Of a stretch of DNA of 12,467 nt, positions 1-6,624 are shown in pieces (position 1 is the first letter of the stretch; every line of letters starts with the position of its first letter). The stretch is taken from the NCBI GenBank assembly GCA_022561955.1, contig JADFQF010000012.1:1-12467 (forward strand), written 5' to 3'. Origin of the DNA: Chloroflexota bacterium (GTDB taxonomy: Bacteria > Chloroflexota > Dehalococcoidia > SAR202 > UBA11138). The position numbers and the translations under genes were made by a program. The notes below the pieces were generated by a model, which did no database searches, had not been told where the DNA came from, and saw only the letters and a list, made by a program, of their open reading frames with translations.

Positions 1-1953
1 GTAATCCGCCTCGCCATAGATGTTCTTCGGCAGCCAGTCCCCTCTGAGATCGATGACTTCCTCGCCGCGGTCGTTTACGATGGCGACCCCAATTTCGGAG
101 CGCAGTGCCGAGTCATACTCGAACTTCACCGCGTCCCTGATCAGGGCCTCCTGGAGCATCAGCGTCAGCTCCTTCGTTATCTTCTTGTAACGTGGCCCAC
201 TGGCTTCATCATTGACGTCGGCGCCTACACCGCCCGTGTTGAAGACGAAGTAGTCCTGCGGCATGCCTCCCCAGGACATCTGCTGCAGAATGAAGTAAAG
301 CAGGTTGGCGTTCTCGTCCTCCAGGCCGATGATGAACGGGTCCGAGAAATACTCGACGTAGGGCCTGCCTATGGCGCCGGTGGCCGCGCCCATCTGCACG
401 GCCTCACCGTACATCAGGACTCGCACATACTGCTCCAGGCTAAGTCTCCTCAGAGGCGGAATGACCGTGTTCTCACGCATCACGGCCTGCCAGAACACGC
501 GGTCCGTGTACTCCATCGGAACATGGACGGAGCTGGATAGCTGCCCATTGGTTATCGACTCGATGACATGCTGCGCCCTTTTCCTGGATATGAGGCGATT
601 GCGGGACATCGTCACGCGCATGTTGCGGACGGGGTTGTCGATGAAGTCCGGTATGCCCTTCTCGACGTTCAGAGGCACGTTTTCCAGCGTCTCCTCGGCG
701 TTGGGAGCCTCTGCGGTCCCCCTTATGGCCTCGTAGGTTATTGGGTCGTCCTGCTGGTTCAACCCCTGGGGCATGGCGTAGAAGTTATTCTCGGTGCCGT
801 CTATTCCGTGGGTGATCCTGATGGAGTTACCTCCCCTGGTGACCTCGATCGGCTCGTCCAGCGGTTGAAGCAATACTATGTCGTCGTTCATTGGGTAGAC
901 CCCTTCCGCGGGGTCCTCCTGAAGGCCAAGGCGTTGGGCAAGCTCGCTGCCGGCCAGCTCGATCATTATCGTGAGCGTGCTCTTGCCGTGCAGGGAAGGC
1001 CCGATCGTTACCAGGGCGGTGTTGAGCGTCCGGCCGTCCAGAGTCTTCGCGCGGGACATGCTCAGGGCGGATTGGACCGCCAGTCCATTTTTTTGCTTGA
1101 CGAGGAACATGGCGATGGAGAGCGGCCCCATCTTATGCTCGCCCACGTAGTCGAATCCGAGGTGGAGCGAAAGTCCCTTCGTGGGGGCCTTGAAAATGAG
1201 CTGGGTAAGACCCGCGTCCACGACGCGCCTCTTGAGCGCCTCAGGCAGACCGAGGTCATCGAGCCAGTCCGGAATGGAAATCTCTAGAATGTCCGGGCTT
1301 CCGGCGAGGTCCTCCACGGGCATGTCAAATGTAAGCTGTCGCCACATGATGGGGATCTGCAGATAACGGGTGCCGAACAGAAGCTGGCGAGCGTGGTACG
1401 ATCGCTCCGGGACATCGCATACGTTTCTGTCCGACTGAACAATCACATCGCCGGACTCGAAGCTCTTCCTCATATACTCGGTGACATATGAGAACACCTC
1501 GGCGAAGAGCATCTGGTTTTCGTCGCTAAAGGCGATGGAATCACGATTCGCATCGAAACCGTCTATGAAGTACTGGGTAAGGTCAGGGCGGCGCACTACT
1601 CCGAGCTGACTGTAGAAAGCCAGGCCCCCGCTGTCCAGCCTGTAGACCACCTCCGGCGCGGCTCGTGCGGCGGCTTTGCCCTGGGCGTTGGCCTCGGCGG
1701 CATCTCGGGCGATCAGCTCGGCCTCGGCGCGTATTTCGTTCTGTTCGTCTTCCGATAGGTCCTGAAATATCCGCAGGCGGCCCTTGATCCATTGGTCCGA
1801 TGGATTGAAGTACTCGCTGTCTTTCCGATGCCCTTGCCTGGCGAGGCCCACCATCTCATCCAGGGCCTCGACGAAAGAAGGAATTCTGCGGGGACCGGTC
1901 AATGTCGAACGCGAGCTCGTTGGGTCCGCGAAGCCGTTGTTGTCGAAAGTCAA
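1..1953 (-). CDS. Divergent ATP-type phosphoenolpyruvate carboxykinase-like protein (3' end beyond the window)
   Basis: An uninterrupted minus-strand frame of 651 codons runs off the left edge. I chose a TTG start at 1953 because AAAGGAG lies 6 nt upstream; an in-frame ATG at 1983 with a weaker AGGA is the alternative. Landmarks of ATP-dependent PEPCK (oxaloacetate + ATP to PEP + CO2 + ADP, cytosolic) appear in order: GFDYVGEHKMG near residue 270, a Walker A GPSLHGKST at 318-326, an NDD at 356-358 in the place of the metal-binding GDDEH, LENV at 423-426, an NMR where the family has NTR, VIPPLRRL, and NTGGVGAD at 572-579. It is longer than the usual 540 or so residues, mostly through an extended N-terminus (about 60 residues) and a small insertion before the P-loop. 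Compared by eye with E. coli PckA, the metal ligands Lys213 and His232 are replaced by Met275 and a Gln or Ser near 294, while Tyr207, Lys212 and the P-loop are kept. Family membership is fairly sure; PEPCK activity is not. Confidence 0.75.
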   Translation of the reverse strand, partial: MTFDNNGFADPTSSRSTLTGPRRIPSFVEALDEMVGLARQGHRKDSEYFNPSDQWIKGRLRIFQDLSEDEQNEIRAEAELIARDAAEANAQGKAAARAAPEVVYRLDSGGLAFYSQLGVVRRPDLTQYFIDGFDANRDSIAFSDENQMLFAEVFSYVTEYMRKSFESGDVIVQSDRNVCDVPERSYHARQLLFGTRYLQIPIMWRQLTFDMPVEDLAGSPDILEISIPDWLDDLGLPEALKRRVVDAGLTQLIFKAPTKGLSLHLGFDYVGEHKMGPLSIAMFLVKQKNGLAVQSALSMSRAKTLDGRTLNTALVTIGPSLHGKSTLTIMIELAGSELAQRLGLQEDPAEGVYPMNDDIVLLQPLDEPIEVTRGGNSIRITHGIDGTENNFYAMPQGLNQQDDPITYEAIRGTAEAPNAEETLENVPLNVEKGIPDFIDNPVRNMRVTMSRNRLISRKRAQHVIESITNGQLSSSVHVPMEYTDRVFWQAVMRENTVIPPLRRLSLEQYVRVLMYGEAVQMGAATGAIGRPYVEYFSDPFIIGLEDENANLLYFILQQMSWGGMPQDYFVFNTGGVGADVNDEASGPRYKKITKELTLMLQEALIRDAVKFEYDSALRSEIGVAIVNDRGEEVIDLRGDWLPKNIYGEADY

Positions 1954-2053
1954 TGGAGGCTCCTTTCCACGGTAAAGCCCCATCTTTTCCTGTGGAGGTC
2001 GTAAAAGCTGAAGAAACGGAAAAGAGAGTAAACTTATTTTTTTAGTCTACTAC

Positions 2054-2080
2054 ATTTTAGTTGGTTCCCTTTGCGTACAA
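2054..2080 (-). promoter_or_regulatory. Possible promoter for the PEPCK-like gene
   Basis: On the minus strand TTGTAC (2080-2075) is followed after 15 nt by TAAAAT (2059-2054). The -10 is good, but the spacing is short and the -35 imperfect. It lies about 70-100 nt upstream of the candidate starts, in an AT-rich stretch suited to a promoter. Weak evidence only. Confidence 0.35.
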
Positions 2081-2205
2081 GTGAAACTCCATCAAGGGCC
2101 AATTTGGATGCGCAGGTGCTAATTGGAGGCTTGCACCCAGCGGAGCGCTAATTGCTTATTCAAGCCATCCTAACAGAATTAAGACACTACGAAAAAACTG
2201 CCCCG

Positions 2206-2234
2206 TTGACACTCGAAGTGTCTGGTAGTACGCT
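2206..2234 (+). promoter_or_regulatory. Promoter with overlapping operator-like palindrome upstream of the dioxygenase-like gene
   Basis: A consensus -35 TTGACA (2206-2211) is followed 17 nt later by a weaker -10 TACGCT (2229-2234), giving a leader of roughly 90 nt. Overlapping the -35 is a perfect inverted repeat, GACACT-CGA-AGTGTC (2208-2222), placed where a repressor could block RNA polymerase. The -35 and the palindrome are seen directly; the regulatory role is inferred. Confidence 0.5.
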
Positions 2235-2327
2235 CCGACCATTCAAATTTGGCAAGCAGACTGGACCTTGCCACCGCAACGCGGGAAAAGGCCCTCGTAT
2301 TTCAACTACATATAACGGAGGTATCTG

Positions 2328-3299
2328 ATGGCTGAGATCCTAGGTATTGGCTGCACCCATGCCCCGATGATCCTGTATCCGCCGGAGCATTGGGTCAACG
2401 TTCGAAAGCGACTATCCGAGCGAATTCCCAACTACGAGAGGCCGCCACAGCTCATCGAGGAGTTGGGCGACGACAATGGCGCGAGCCACGACAAGAAAAA
2501 CCACAAGCGCATCGGCGACGCGTTTCAGGTGCTTCGCGAAAAGCTGCACGCTTGGAAGCCCGACGCGGTCATACTGATAGGCGACGACCAGGCCGAGAAT
2601 TTCAAGCGAGAGAACCTGCCCACGTTTTGCTTCTACACCGGTTCAGAGGTCAAGGGCTACCCATTTCACGCCGCCAGCGACAACAACAACGTCTGGAACA
2701 TAGCCCCGGAAACGGAGTTCACCTACAAGTGCCCGGACAAGTTCGCCAGCGCCCTCGTGGCCAGCGTAATTCGAGATGGGTTCGACATGTCGTCTTCGAC
2801 GGAGCTGTCCGGCTGGGAATGGGGCCTGCCTCACGCCCATATCAACCCGCTGATGTACCTGGACCAGGAAGGCAAGCTCCCCATACTGCCGCTCTTCGTA
2901 AACTGTATCGGAGAGGAGGCCGGCGACGGCTACCCGCCCAGGCCGACGGCGAAGCGCTGCTACGAGCTGGGCCGGTCCATCCGGAAGTTCCTGGACACTC
3001 GCTCGGAGCGCGTGGCGGTCATCGCCTCTTCGAGCTGGTCTCACTTCTTCTTGACCGAGAAGTTCCAGCGCCGTCAATTCGACGCCGAGTTCGACCATCG
3101 TAATCTGGAGCTGATTAAGAACGGCCAGGGGAGCAAGCTTGCCGAGATATCGCCCGAGGATATTCAGGCTTCCGGGGACCATGAGTTCCTGAACTGGATT
3201 ATCACGCTGGGCGTGATGGGCGACCGGCCGGCGCAGATCATCGACGCCCTCGATGACCAGTCGCAGGTGTCCTTCAAGGTATTCGCGATCTGGGAATAG
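2328..3299 (+). CDS. LigB-superfamily (class III) extradiol dioxygenase-like protein
   Basis: This 323-residue protein starts at ATG with GGAGG 6 nt upstream. It fits the catalytic B-subunit fold of class III extradiol dioxygenases (protocatechuate 4,5-dioxygenase LigB and relatives), Fe(II) enzymes that open catechol-type rings. Visible landmarks are GCTHAP near the N-terminus (His11, like LigB His12), VILIGDDQAENF (81-92), the PHAHINPL segment (168-175), WSHFF with His239 (like LigB His195), and SGDHEF with Glu286 (like LigB Glu242). Where LigB has NDHA with metal ligand His61, this protein has DDQA with Gln88, so the 2-His-1-Glu triad appears incomplete by eye. No LigA-type alpha subunit gene lies nearby. 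It has its own promoter and a terminator-like hairpin, so it is probably monocistronic. Substrate unknown; it may be a non-canonical or non-catechol member. Confidence 0.8.
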   Translation: MAEILGIGCTHAPMILYPPEHWVNVRKRLSERIPNYERPPQLIEELGDDNGASHDKKNHKRIGDAFQVLREKLHAWKPDAVILIGDDQAENFKRENLPTFCFYTGSEVKGYPFHAASDNNNVWNIAPETEFTYKCPDKFASALVASVIRDGFDMSSSTELSGWEWGLPHAHINPLMYLDQEGKLPILPLFVNCIGEEAGDGYPPRPTAKRCYELGRSIRKFLDTRSERVAVIASSSWSHFFLTEKFQRRQFDAEFDHRNLELIKNGQGSKLAEISPEDIQASGDHEFLNWIITLGVMGDRPAQIIDALDDQSQVSFKVFAIWE

Positions 3300-3309
3300 A
3301 TTGCAAGTG

Positions 3310-3340
3310 GGGCCCGCATCGGAGCTACCCGTGCGGGCCC
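3310..3340 (+). terminator. Probable intrinsic terminator of the dioxygenase-like gene
   Basis: A 9-bp perfect stem, GGGCCCGCA (3310-3318) with TGCGGGCCC (3332-3340), begins 10 nt after the stop codon and is followed by ATTTCC. The stem is strong but the T-tract is short, so termination is likely but not certain. Confidence 0.6.
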
Positions 3341-3390
3341 ATTTCCTCGCCGTGGGGGGTCCGCGAAGCTGGGATAACCTTCCGGCAGGG

Positions 3391-3792
3391 CTACCAGTCC
3401 ACGGCCGGCTTCGTCCAGCTTATGCCGTTCTTGCCGTCCTCGCGGCTCCAGTACGTGGCGAATATCGTGCCGTCTCGAAGCCCCAGGGCCGTGGGGAATC
3501 CGAACGCAAACGCGTCGAGCTCATCGACGCCGCCGACCGTATCGTCGGGGCGTTGGCGGCTCTGGTTAGCGTCGTATAAGACGCCCTCGTAGTGGACGGT
3601 CCAGGGCTCGTCCGTGAACGTCACCAGTGCCATCATGATGGCCTGTTCGCCGTAGCGCCGGTCATACAGCACAAGCAGACGGTCCTTCCCCAGGGGAATC
3701 GGAGTCATCGTCTGCCCGCTTATGCCCGTCGATATGGCGGGACCCCACGTGGGGCCCTGGTCTTCGGACGGAAAATACGGCCGTATAGATAC
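3391..3792 (-). pseudogene. C-terminal remnant of a sialidase / BNR-repeat glycoside hydrolase-like gene
   Basis: Reading the minus strand from 3792 to the TAG at 3391 gives 133 residues with an upstream in-frame stop (3795-3793). Near its beginning is an Asp-box, SEDQGPTW (nt 3768-3745), the BNR-repeat signature of sialidases and related beta-propellers. It is followed by strand-rich sequence with DRLLVLYDRR, FGFPTALGLRDGTIFATYW and a closing ISWTKP, typical of the last propeller blades. A whole sialidase-type propeller needs about 350-400 residues, so the 5' two thirds is missing. An internal ATG at 3708 has no convincing ribosome binding site. It lies opposite in direction to its neighbours and next to a repeat-rich spacer, consistent with loss of the rest by rearrangement. 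Family call is fairly good; the exact enzyme cannot be told. Confidence 0.7.
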
Positions 3793-3981
3793 TTAGCTCG
3801 ACTTTGTACATTCCGGATGCGCCTCAACACGAAGGCTATAACTAATGGTCAGTAATAGGCAGACTTTTTGCATGTCGAGTCTGCAGGGTGATGTCCAGAA
3901 AGTCCCTGAACGATGAGAAAGGTGTTCATGCGGCGGAGCGAAGGTACCATAATAAACCCGTTCGAACGCGCTCCCAAGACC
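3793..3981. other. Non-coding spacer with one hairpin
   Basis: No gene is visible here. A 7-bp inverted repeat GCAGACT / AGTCTGC (3859-3865 and 3878-3884) could form a hairpin with a 12-nt loop, but no T-tract follows it on the plus strand. The 5' part of the truncated sialidase-like gene would be expected here and is not recognisable. Confidence 0.4.
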
Positions 3982-4010
3982 CCGTCGTGCCGGCGAAAGC
4001 CGGAATCCAG
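3982..4010 (+). repeat. REP-like palindromic repeat, copy 1
   Basis: The core GCCGGCGAAAGCCGGAATCCAG contains the hairpin CCGGC-GAAA-GCCGG (3990-4003). A close match with the same flanks (CCGTC before, AATCCAG after) occurs at 6625-6654 in another intergenic spacer. Such C/G-rich hairpin repeats ending in GGAATCCAG are scattered between genes in many bacterial genomes; the family here is inferred from the two copies in this window. Confidence 0.75.
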
Positions 4011-4032
4011 AGTACAAAGTCCAGCTAAGTAA

Positions 4033-4163
4033 CTATCTCAAAAAGGAGGACGCCTTGTTCCCGCCCGCCCTCTGGGGTTTTTGTTCCTGGGGGCACATCC
4101 CCCAGGCCCTCTGCCAGAGGAGGATAGCCCCCTCTGGACTCCCCCATGACCATTTTGAGATAG
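4033..4163. mobile_element. MITE-like non-autonomous element with 11-bp terminal inverted repeats
   Basis: CTATCTCAAAA (4033-4043) and TTTTGAGATAG (4153-4163) are perfect inverted repeats bounding 131 bp. With one mismatch the match extends three bases inwards. The interior has no gene but is full of hairpins, including a perfect 8-bp stem CCTGGGGG / CCCCCAGG (4086-4106) and CCTCTG / CAGAGG (4108-4120). The hexamer GCTAAG occurs just outside both ends (4024-4029 and 4166-4171) and may be a target-site duplication, although it sits 2-3 nt beyond the inverted repeats. No transposase is present, so it would move in trans. It may instead be a large dispersed palindromic repeat. Confidence 0.6.
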
Positions 4164-4266
4164 ATGCTAAGCCCTCGATGCCAATTCAGCAATCGCGCTC
4201 CTTGATGAACGACGGCTTTGAGTTTACCCTAACGAAGCCAGTATGCCTTTTAGGGGAGAGGGTGAA

Positions 4267-5067
4267 ATGACAACAAAAAAGAAGGTCCTCATCACCGGAG
4301 GCAGCGGGCTGATCGGTGGACTAGTGCTGAAGAACCTGGGCCACAAGTACGATTTCAGCGCCTTGAACCGGCGCGCCATCGAGGGTGTCCCGTGCCACCG
4401 GGCAGACATCTCCGACTTCGATGCCATTCTACCCGCGTTCGAAGGCATCGACACGGTCGTGCACCTGTCGGCCTATACCGAAGACGTCTACGAGTGGGAA
4501 GGCACCGAGCGAGTGAACATACGCGGCACCTACAACGTCTACGAGGCGGCGCGCATACACGGCGTGAAGCGGGTGATCTTCGCCAGCTCCGGCGGAACGA
4601 TGCTTGGATACGAGCTGGAGTCGCCCTACACCGAGATCGCCGCCGCGGAGTACGACAAGATTCCGAAGGTATGGCCCTTGCTGACCCACGAGATGCCCGT
4701 CCGTCCCAACTCCTTGTGCTACGTGAGCAAGGTCTTCGGCGAGGTCCTGGGGCGTATGTACTCCGACCAGCACGGCATCTCGGTGCTCAATATTCGTTTC
4801 GGGGCCGTGCTCGCCGACGACAAGCCTCAGATGCGGCGCCACTATCCCGGATACCTGAGCCAGGCCGACGCCGTTCAGATGGTGGAAAGGTGCATCGACG
4901 CGCCCGAAAGCGTTCGCTACGACATCTTCGAGGCCATGTCGGACAACCGTTGGCGCTGGCGTGACATCAGCCATTCGCAAAAGGTGCTGGGATACGCTCC
5001 CACGGGCAGCGCGGACGTCTACGACATACCGGACAAGGGAGGCCGCCACCAGGTAAATATGACGTAA
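4267..5067 (+). CDS. Extended short-chain dehydrogenase (NAD-dependent epimerase/dehydratase, uronate dehydrogenase-like)
   Basis: The 266-residue protein starts at ATG 4267, with GGGGAG 8 nt upstream; an in-frame ATG at 4243 lacks a ribosome binding site. The N-terminus has the Rossmann motif GGSGLIG (11-17) for NAD(P), then the ADISD acidic turn (46-50), VVHLSA (64-69) and IFASSGG (104-110), the order found in extended SDRs. The segment RPNSLCYVSKVFGE (146-159) aligns with the uronate-dehydrogenase-type motif RPxxLYGxSKxxGE. In that alignment the catalytic Tyr of YxxxK falls on Cys151, with Tyr152 one position later and Lys155 kept. The length suits the uronate/hexuronate dehydrogenase branch, oxidising a sugar acid or related alcohol in the cytosol, but the substrate is not determinable. 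It stands alone: repeats precede it and 269 bp separate it from the next gene. Confidence 0.85.
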   Translation: MTTKKKVLITGGSGLIGGLVLKNLGHKYDFSALNRRAIEGVPCHRADISDFDAILPAFEGIDTVVHLSAYTEDVYEWEGTERVNIRGTYNVYEAARIHGVKRVIFASSGGTMLGYELESPYTEIAAAEYDKIPKVWPLLTHEMPVRPNSLCYVSKVFGEVLGRMYSDQHGISVLNIRFGAVLADDKPQMRRHYPGYLSQADAVQMVERCIDAPESVRYDIFEAMSDNRWRWRDISHSQKVLGYAPTGSADVYDIPDKGGRHQVNMT

Positions 5068-5222
5068 GGGCGGTCAGTTCTGTTCGTTGTGCGGGAATTG
5101 GAATATGGAAAGTTGTATGACTACAGACAAGTTGCCGAAGGCATGCGCTCCTTGGGCCTCTCCACCAAAGGGGTGATGCCTCATTTCTGGTAGCTCTATG
5201 GAGGCAACTACTCTCCTTCACG

Positions 5223-5262
5223 TTGACAGAATCGGAGTACCGATAATAAACTCACTGGTGAG
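5223..5262 (+). promoter_or_regulatory. Promoter and operator-like palindrome for the DUF3500 gene
   Basis: TTGACA (5223-5228) is followed after 18 nt by TAAACT (5247-5252), or after 15 nt by TAATAA. Overlapping the -10 end and the expected transcription start is the inverted repeat CTCAC-TG-GTGAG (5251-5262), a possible repressor site. The rest of the 269-bp spacer from 5068 shows no gene and no terminator for the SDR gene. Confidence 0.5.
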
Positions 5263-5336
5263 CCCGGTAACGCAAGCCCTCCTTCAGCAGACGGCATTGC
5301 ACCGCCATGAATCGAATAAAATCGGAGGTATAGAAC

Positions 5337-6341
5337 TTGGCTACAGACCATATCCACGACAATGACAATGGCCATTCCCACGCCGCTGCACAGCTGGTAG
5401 AGACCGCGACCAGCTACGTCGACAGCCTGTCACCGTCGCAAAAGGAAAAGTCCCTCATCAGCTACACGGCAGGCGAGCGGCTCTTCTGGTACTACCCTCC
5501 CCTGAACAGACGTGGCCTGCCCTTGAGGGACATGGACGAGAACCAGCGAAAACTCGCGTTCTCGCTAATGGAGAGCACCCTCAGCGAGGAGGCCTACAAG
5601 CAGGCCCGGCTGATCATCGAGCACGAGCTGGTGCTTGGCCCCCTGGAGGCCGAGGAGGGCAACGTCGGCTGGAACAGGGACCCAGAGCTCTACTACTGGA
5701 CGATATTCGGAGAGCCGGGCGGCGACGGCCCCTGGGCATTTCGTGTCGAGGGCCATCACATTTCGTACCAGCTCAGCATAATGGGCGACAAGGTCATATC
5801 CACCACCCCGTTCTTCTTCGGCTCCAATCCCGCCGAGGTCAAGAAGGGCCCCAAGCAGGGACTGCGCATCCTTAGCCGAAGAGAGGACCTGTCCTTTGAG
5901 CTGCTGGACAGCCTGGATTCCGGCCAGCGGTCGACGGCCATCGTCCACGAAAAGGCCCCCTGGGACATCTACACATACAACGCCACCAGGCCGTCCCTGC
6001 CCGAGGGCGAGGGGTTGCCCGGCTCGAGGATGAACGGCACCCAAAAAGAGATGTTCATGTCGTTAATCAGCGAGTACGTGAACCAGGTACGCAACGACGT
6101 GTCCAAAGACAAGATGTCGATGATTCAAGAAAACGGCATCGAGGACTTCCACTTCTCCTGGCACGGCGGGACGACCAAGGCCGACAAGCATTACTACAGG
6201 ATTCACGGCGGCAGCTTCATCGTGGAGTTCGACAACTTCCAGAACGACGCGAACCACATCCACTCGGTCATCCGCGATGTGGATAACGATTTTGCGCTGG
6301 ACGTAATGCGCGAGCACCTGATCATGTACCACATCGACTAA
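5337..6341 (+). CDS. DUF3500 family protein
   Basis: The 334-residue protein starts at TTG, chosen because GGAGG lies 8 nt upstream and no in-frame ATG occurs before residue 66. Its C-terminal part carries the sequences that mark DUF3500: GPWAFRVEGHH (131-141), TTPFFFGSNPA (156-166), and HYYRIHGGSFIVEFDN (285-300) followed by DANHIHSVIRD (304-314). The clustered His, Asp and Glu residues there look like a metal or substrate site, but this is inference. The first 18 residues are rich in His, Asp and Asn (DHIHDNDNGHSH) and could bind metal. No signal peptide or membrane segment is visible, so a cytosolic location is likely. The molecular function of the family is not established to my knowledge. 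It has its own promoter and a strong terminator, so it is transcribed alone. Confidence 0.9.
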   Translation: MATDHIHDNDNGHSHAAAQLVETATSYVDSLSPSQKEKSLISYTAGERLFWYYPPLNRRGLPLRDMDENQRKLAFSLMESTLSEEAYKQARLIIEHELVLGPLEAEEGNVGWNRDPELYYWTIFGEPGGDGPWAFRVEGHHISYQLSIMGDKVISTTPFFFGSNPAEVKKGPKQGLRILSRREDLSFELLDSLDSGQRSTAIVHEKAPWDIYTYNATRPSLPEGEGLPGSRMNGTQKEMFMSLISEYVNQVRNDVSKDKMSMIQENGIEDFHFSWHGGTTKADKHYYRIHGGSFIVEFDNFQNDANHIHSVIRDVDNDFALDVMREHLIMYHID

Positions 6342-6391
6342 CACGAATTTGGAACGGAAATGGCTGAACCCGAGATAATCAGCCAGCTAAT

Positions 6392-6425
6392 CCGGCCCGT
6401 GGCAAATACCGCGGGCCGGTTTTTT
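6392..6425 (+). terminator. Intrinsic terminator of the DUF3500 gene
   Basis: CCGGCCCG (6392-6399) pairs perfectly with CGGGCCGG (6412-6419). The stem can extend by a G-U and two G-C pairs to 11 bp with a 6-nt loop. Six T residues (6420-6425) follow directly. This is a textbook rho-independent terminator, 50 nt after the stop codon. Confidence 0.92.
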
Positions 6426-6490
6426 GTAAAATCGGGTGGAATACCGGCGGCCGTCATACATCTATCCCGAAAGATGATTCGACGGGCTCT

Positions 6491-6565
6491 CCGTAGAGGC
6501 GGAGTCCGAAAATATGCCCTCTATGGAGTCGGACACCCCCGTCTAGACACCCTTTTGCAAGGGGG
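6491..6565. repeat. Cluster of nested imperfect inverted repeats
   Basis: Within the gene-free spacer 6342-6718, CCGTAGAGGC (6491-6500) can pair with GCCCTCTATGG (6516-6526) with one bulge. GTCCGA (6504-6509) is inverted as TCGGAC (6529-6534), and CCCTT-TTGC-AAGGG (6550-6563) forms a small hairpin. No reading frame with protein character is seen. This is probably decayed repetitive or mobile DNA. Confidence 0.45.
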
Positions 6566-6624
6566 AGATTCAGAGGCGGTTGGTACGCATTTATTCCGAT
6601 TCGGGGACAATCATTCTCAGAAGA

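Larger units (their letters stand above)
1984..2327. other. Intergenic regulatory region between divergent PEPCK-like and dioxygenase-like genes
   Basis: No coding potential is visible in this 344-bp stretch between divergent genes. It holds the candidate promoters for both. It also has scattered short symmetric sequences near 2099-2155: CCAATT...AATTGG, GGTGC...GCACC, and the direct repeat GCTAATTG twice. These could be operator sites or chance. Confidence 0.5.

Noticed and set aside
568..1287. Long plus-strand open frame of 239 codons
   Set aside because: It lies wholly opposite the PEPCK-like gene, has no ribosome binding site, and no family-like sequence; the minus frame carries clear conserved motifs.
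3793..4017. 74-codon minus-strand open frame
   Set aside because: Its translation is largely the REP-like repeat and spacer; no ribosome binding site or family resemblance.
4243..4266. Earlier ATG for the SDR gene
   Set aside because: No ribosome binding site precedes it, whereas GGGGAG precedes ATG 4267, directly before the Rossmann motif.
4429..5049. Minus-strand open frame of about 206 codons
   Set aside because: It mirrors the SDR gene; low-complexity Val/His/Gly-rich translation typical of an antisense frame of GC-rich coding DNA.
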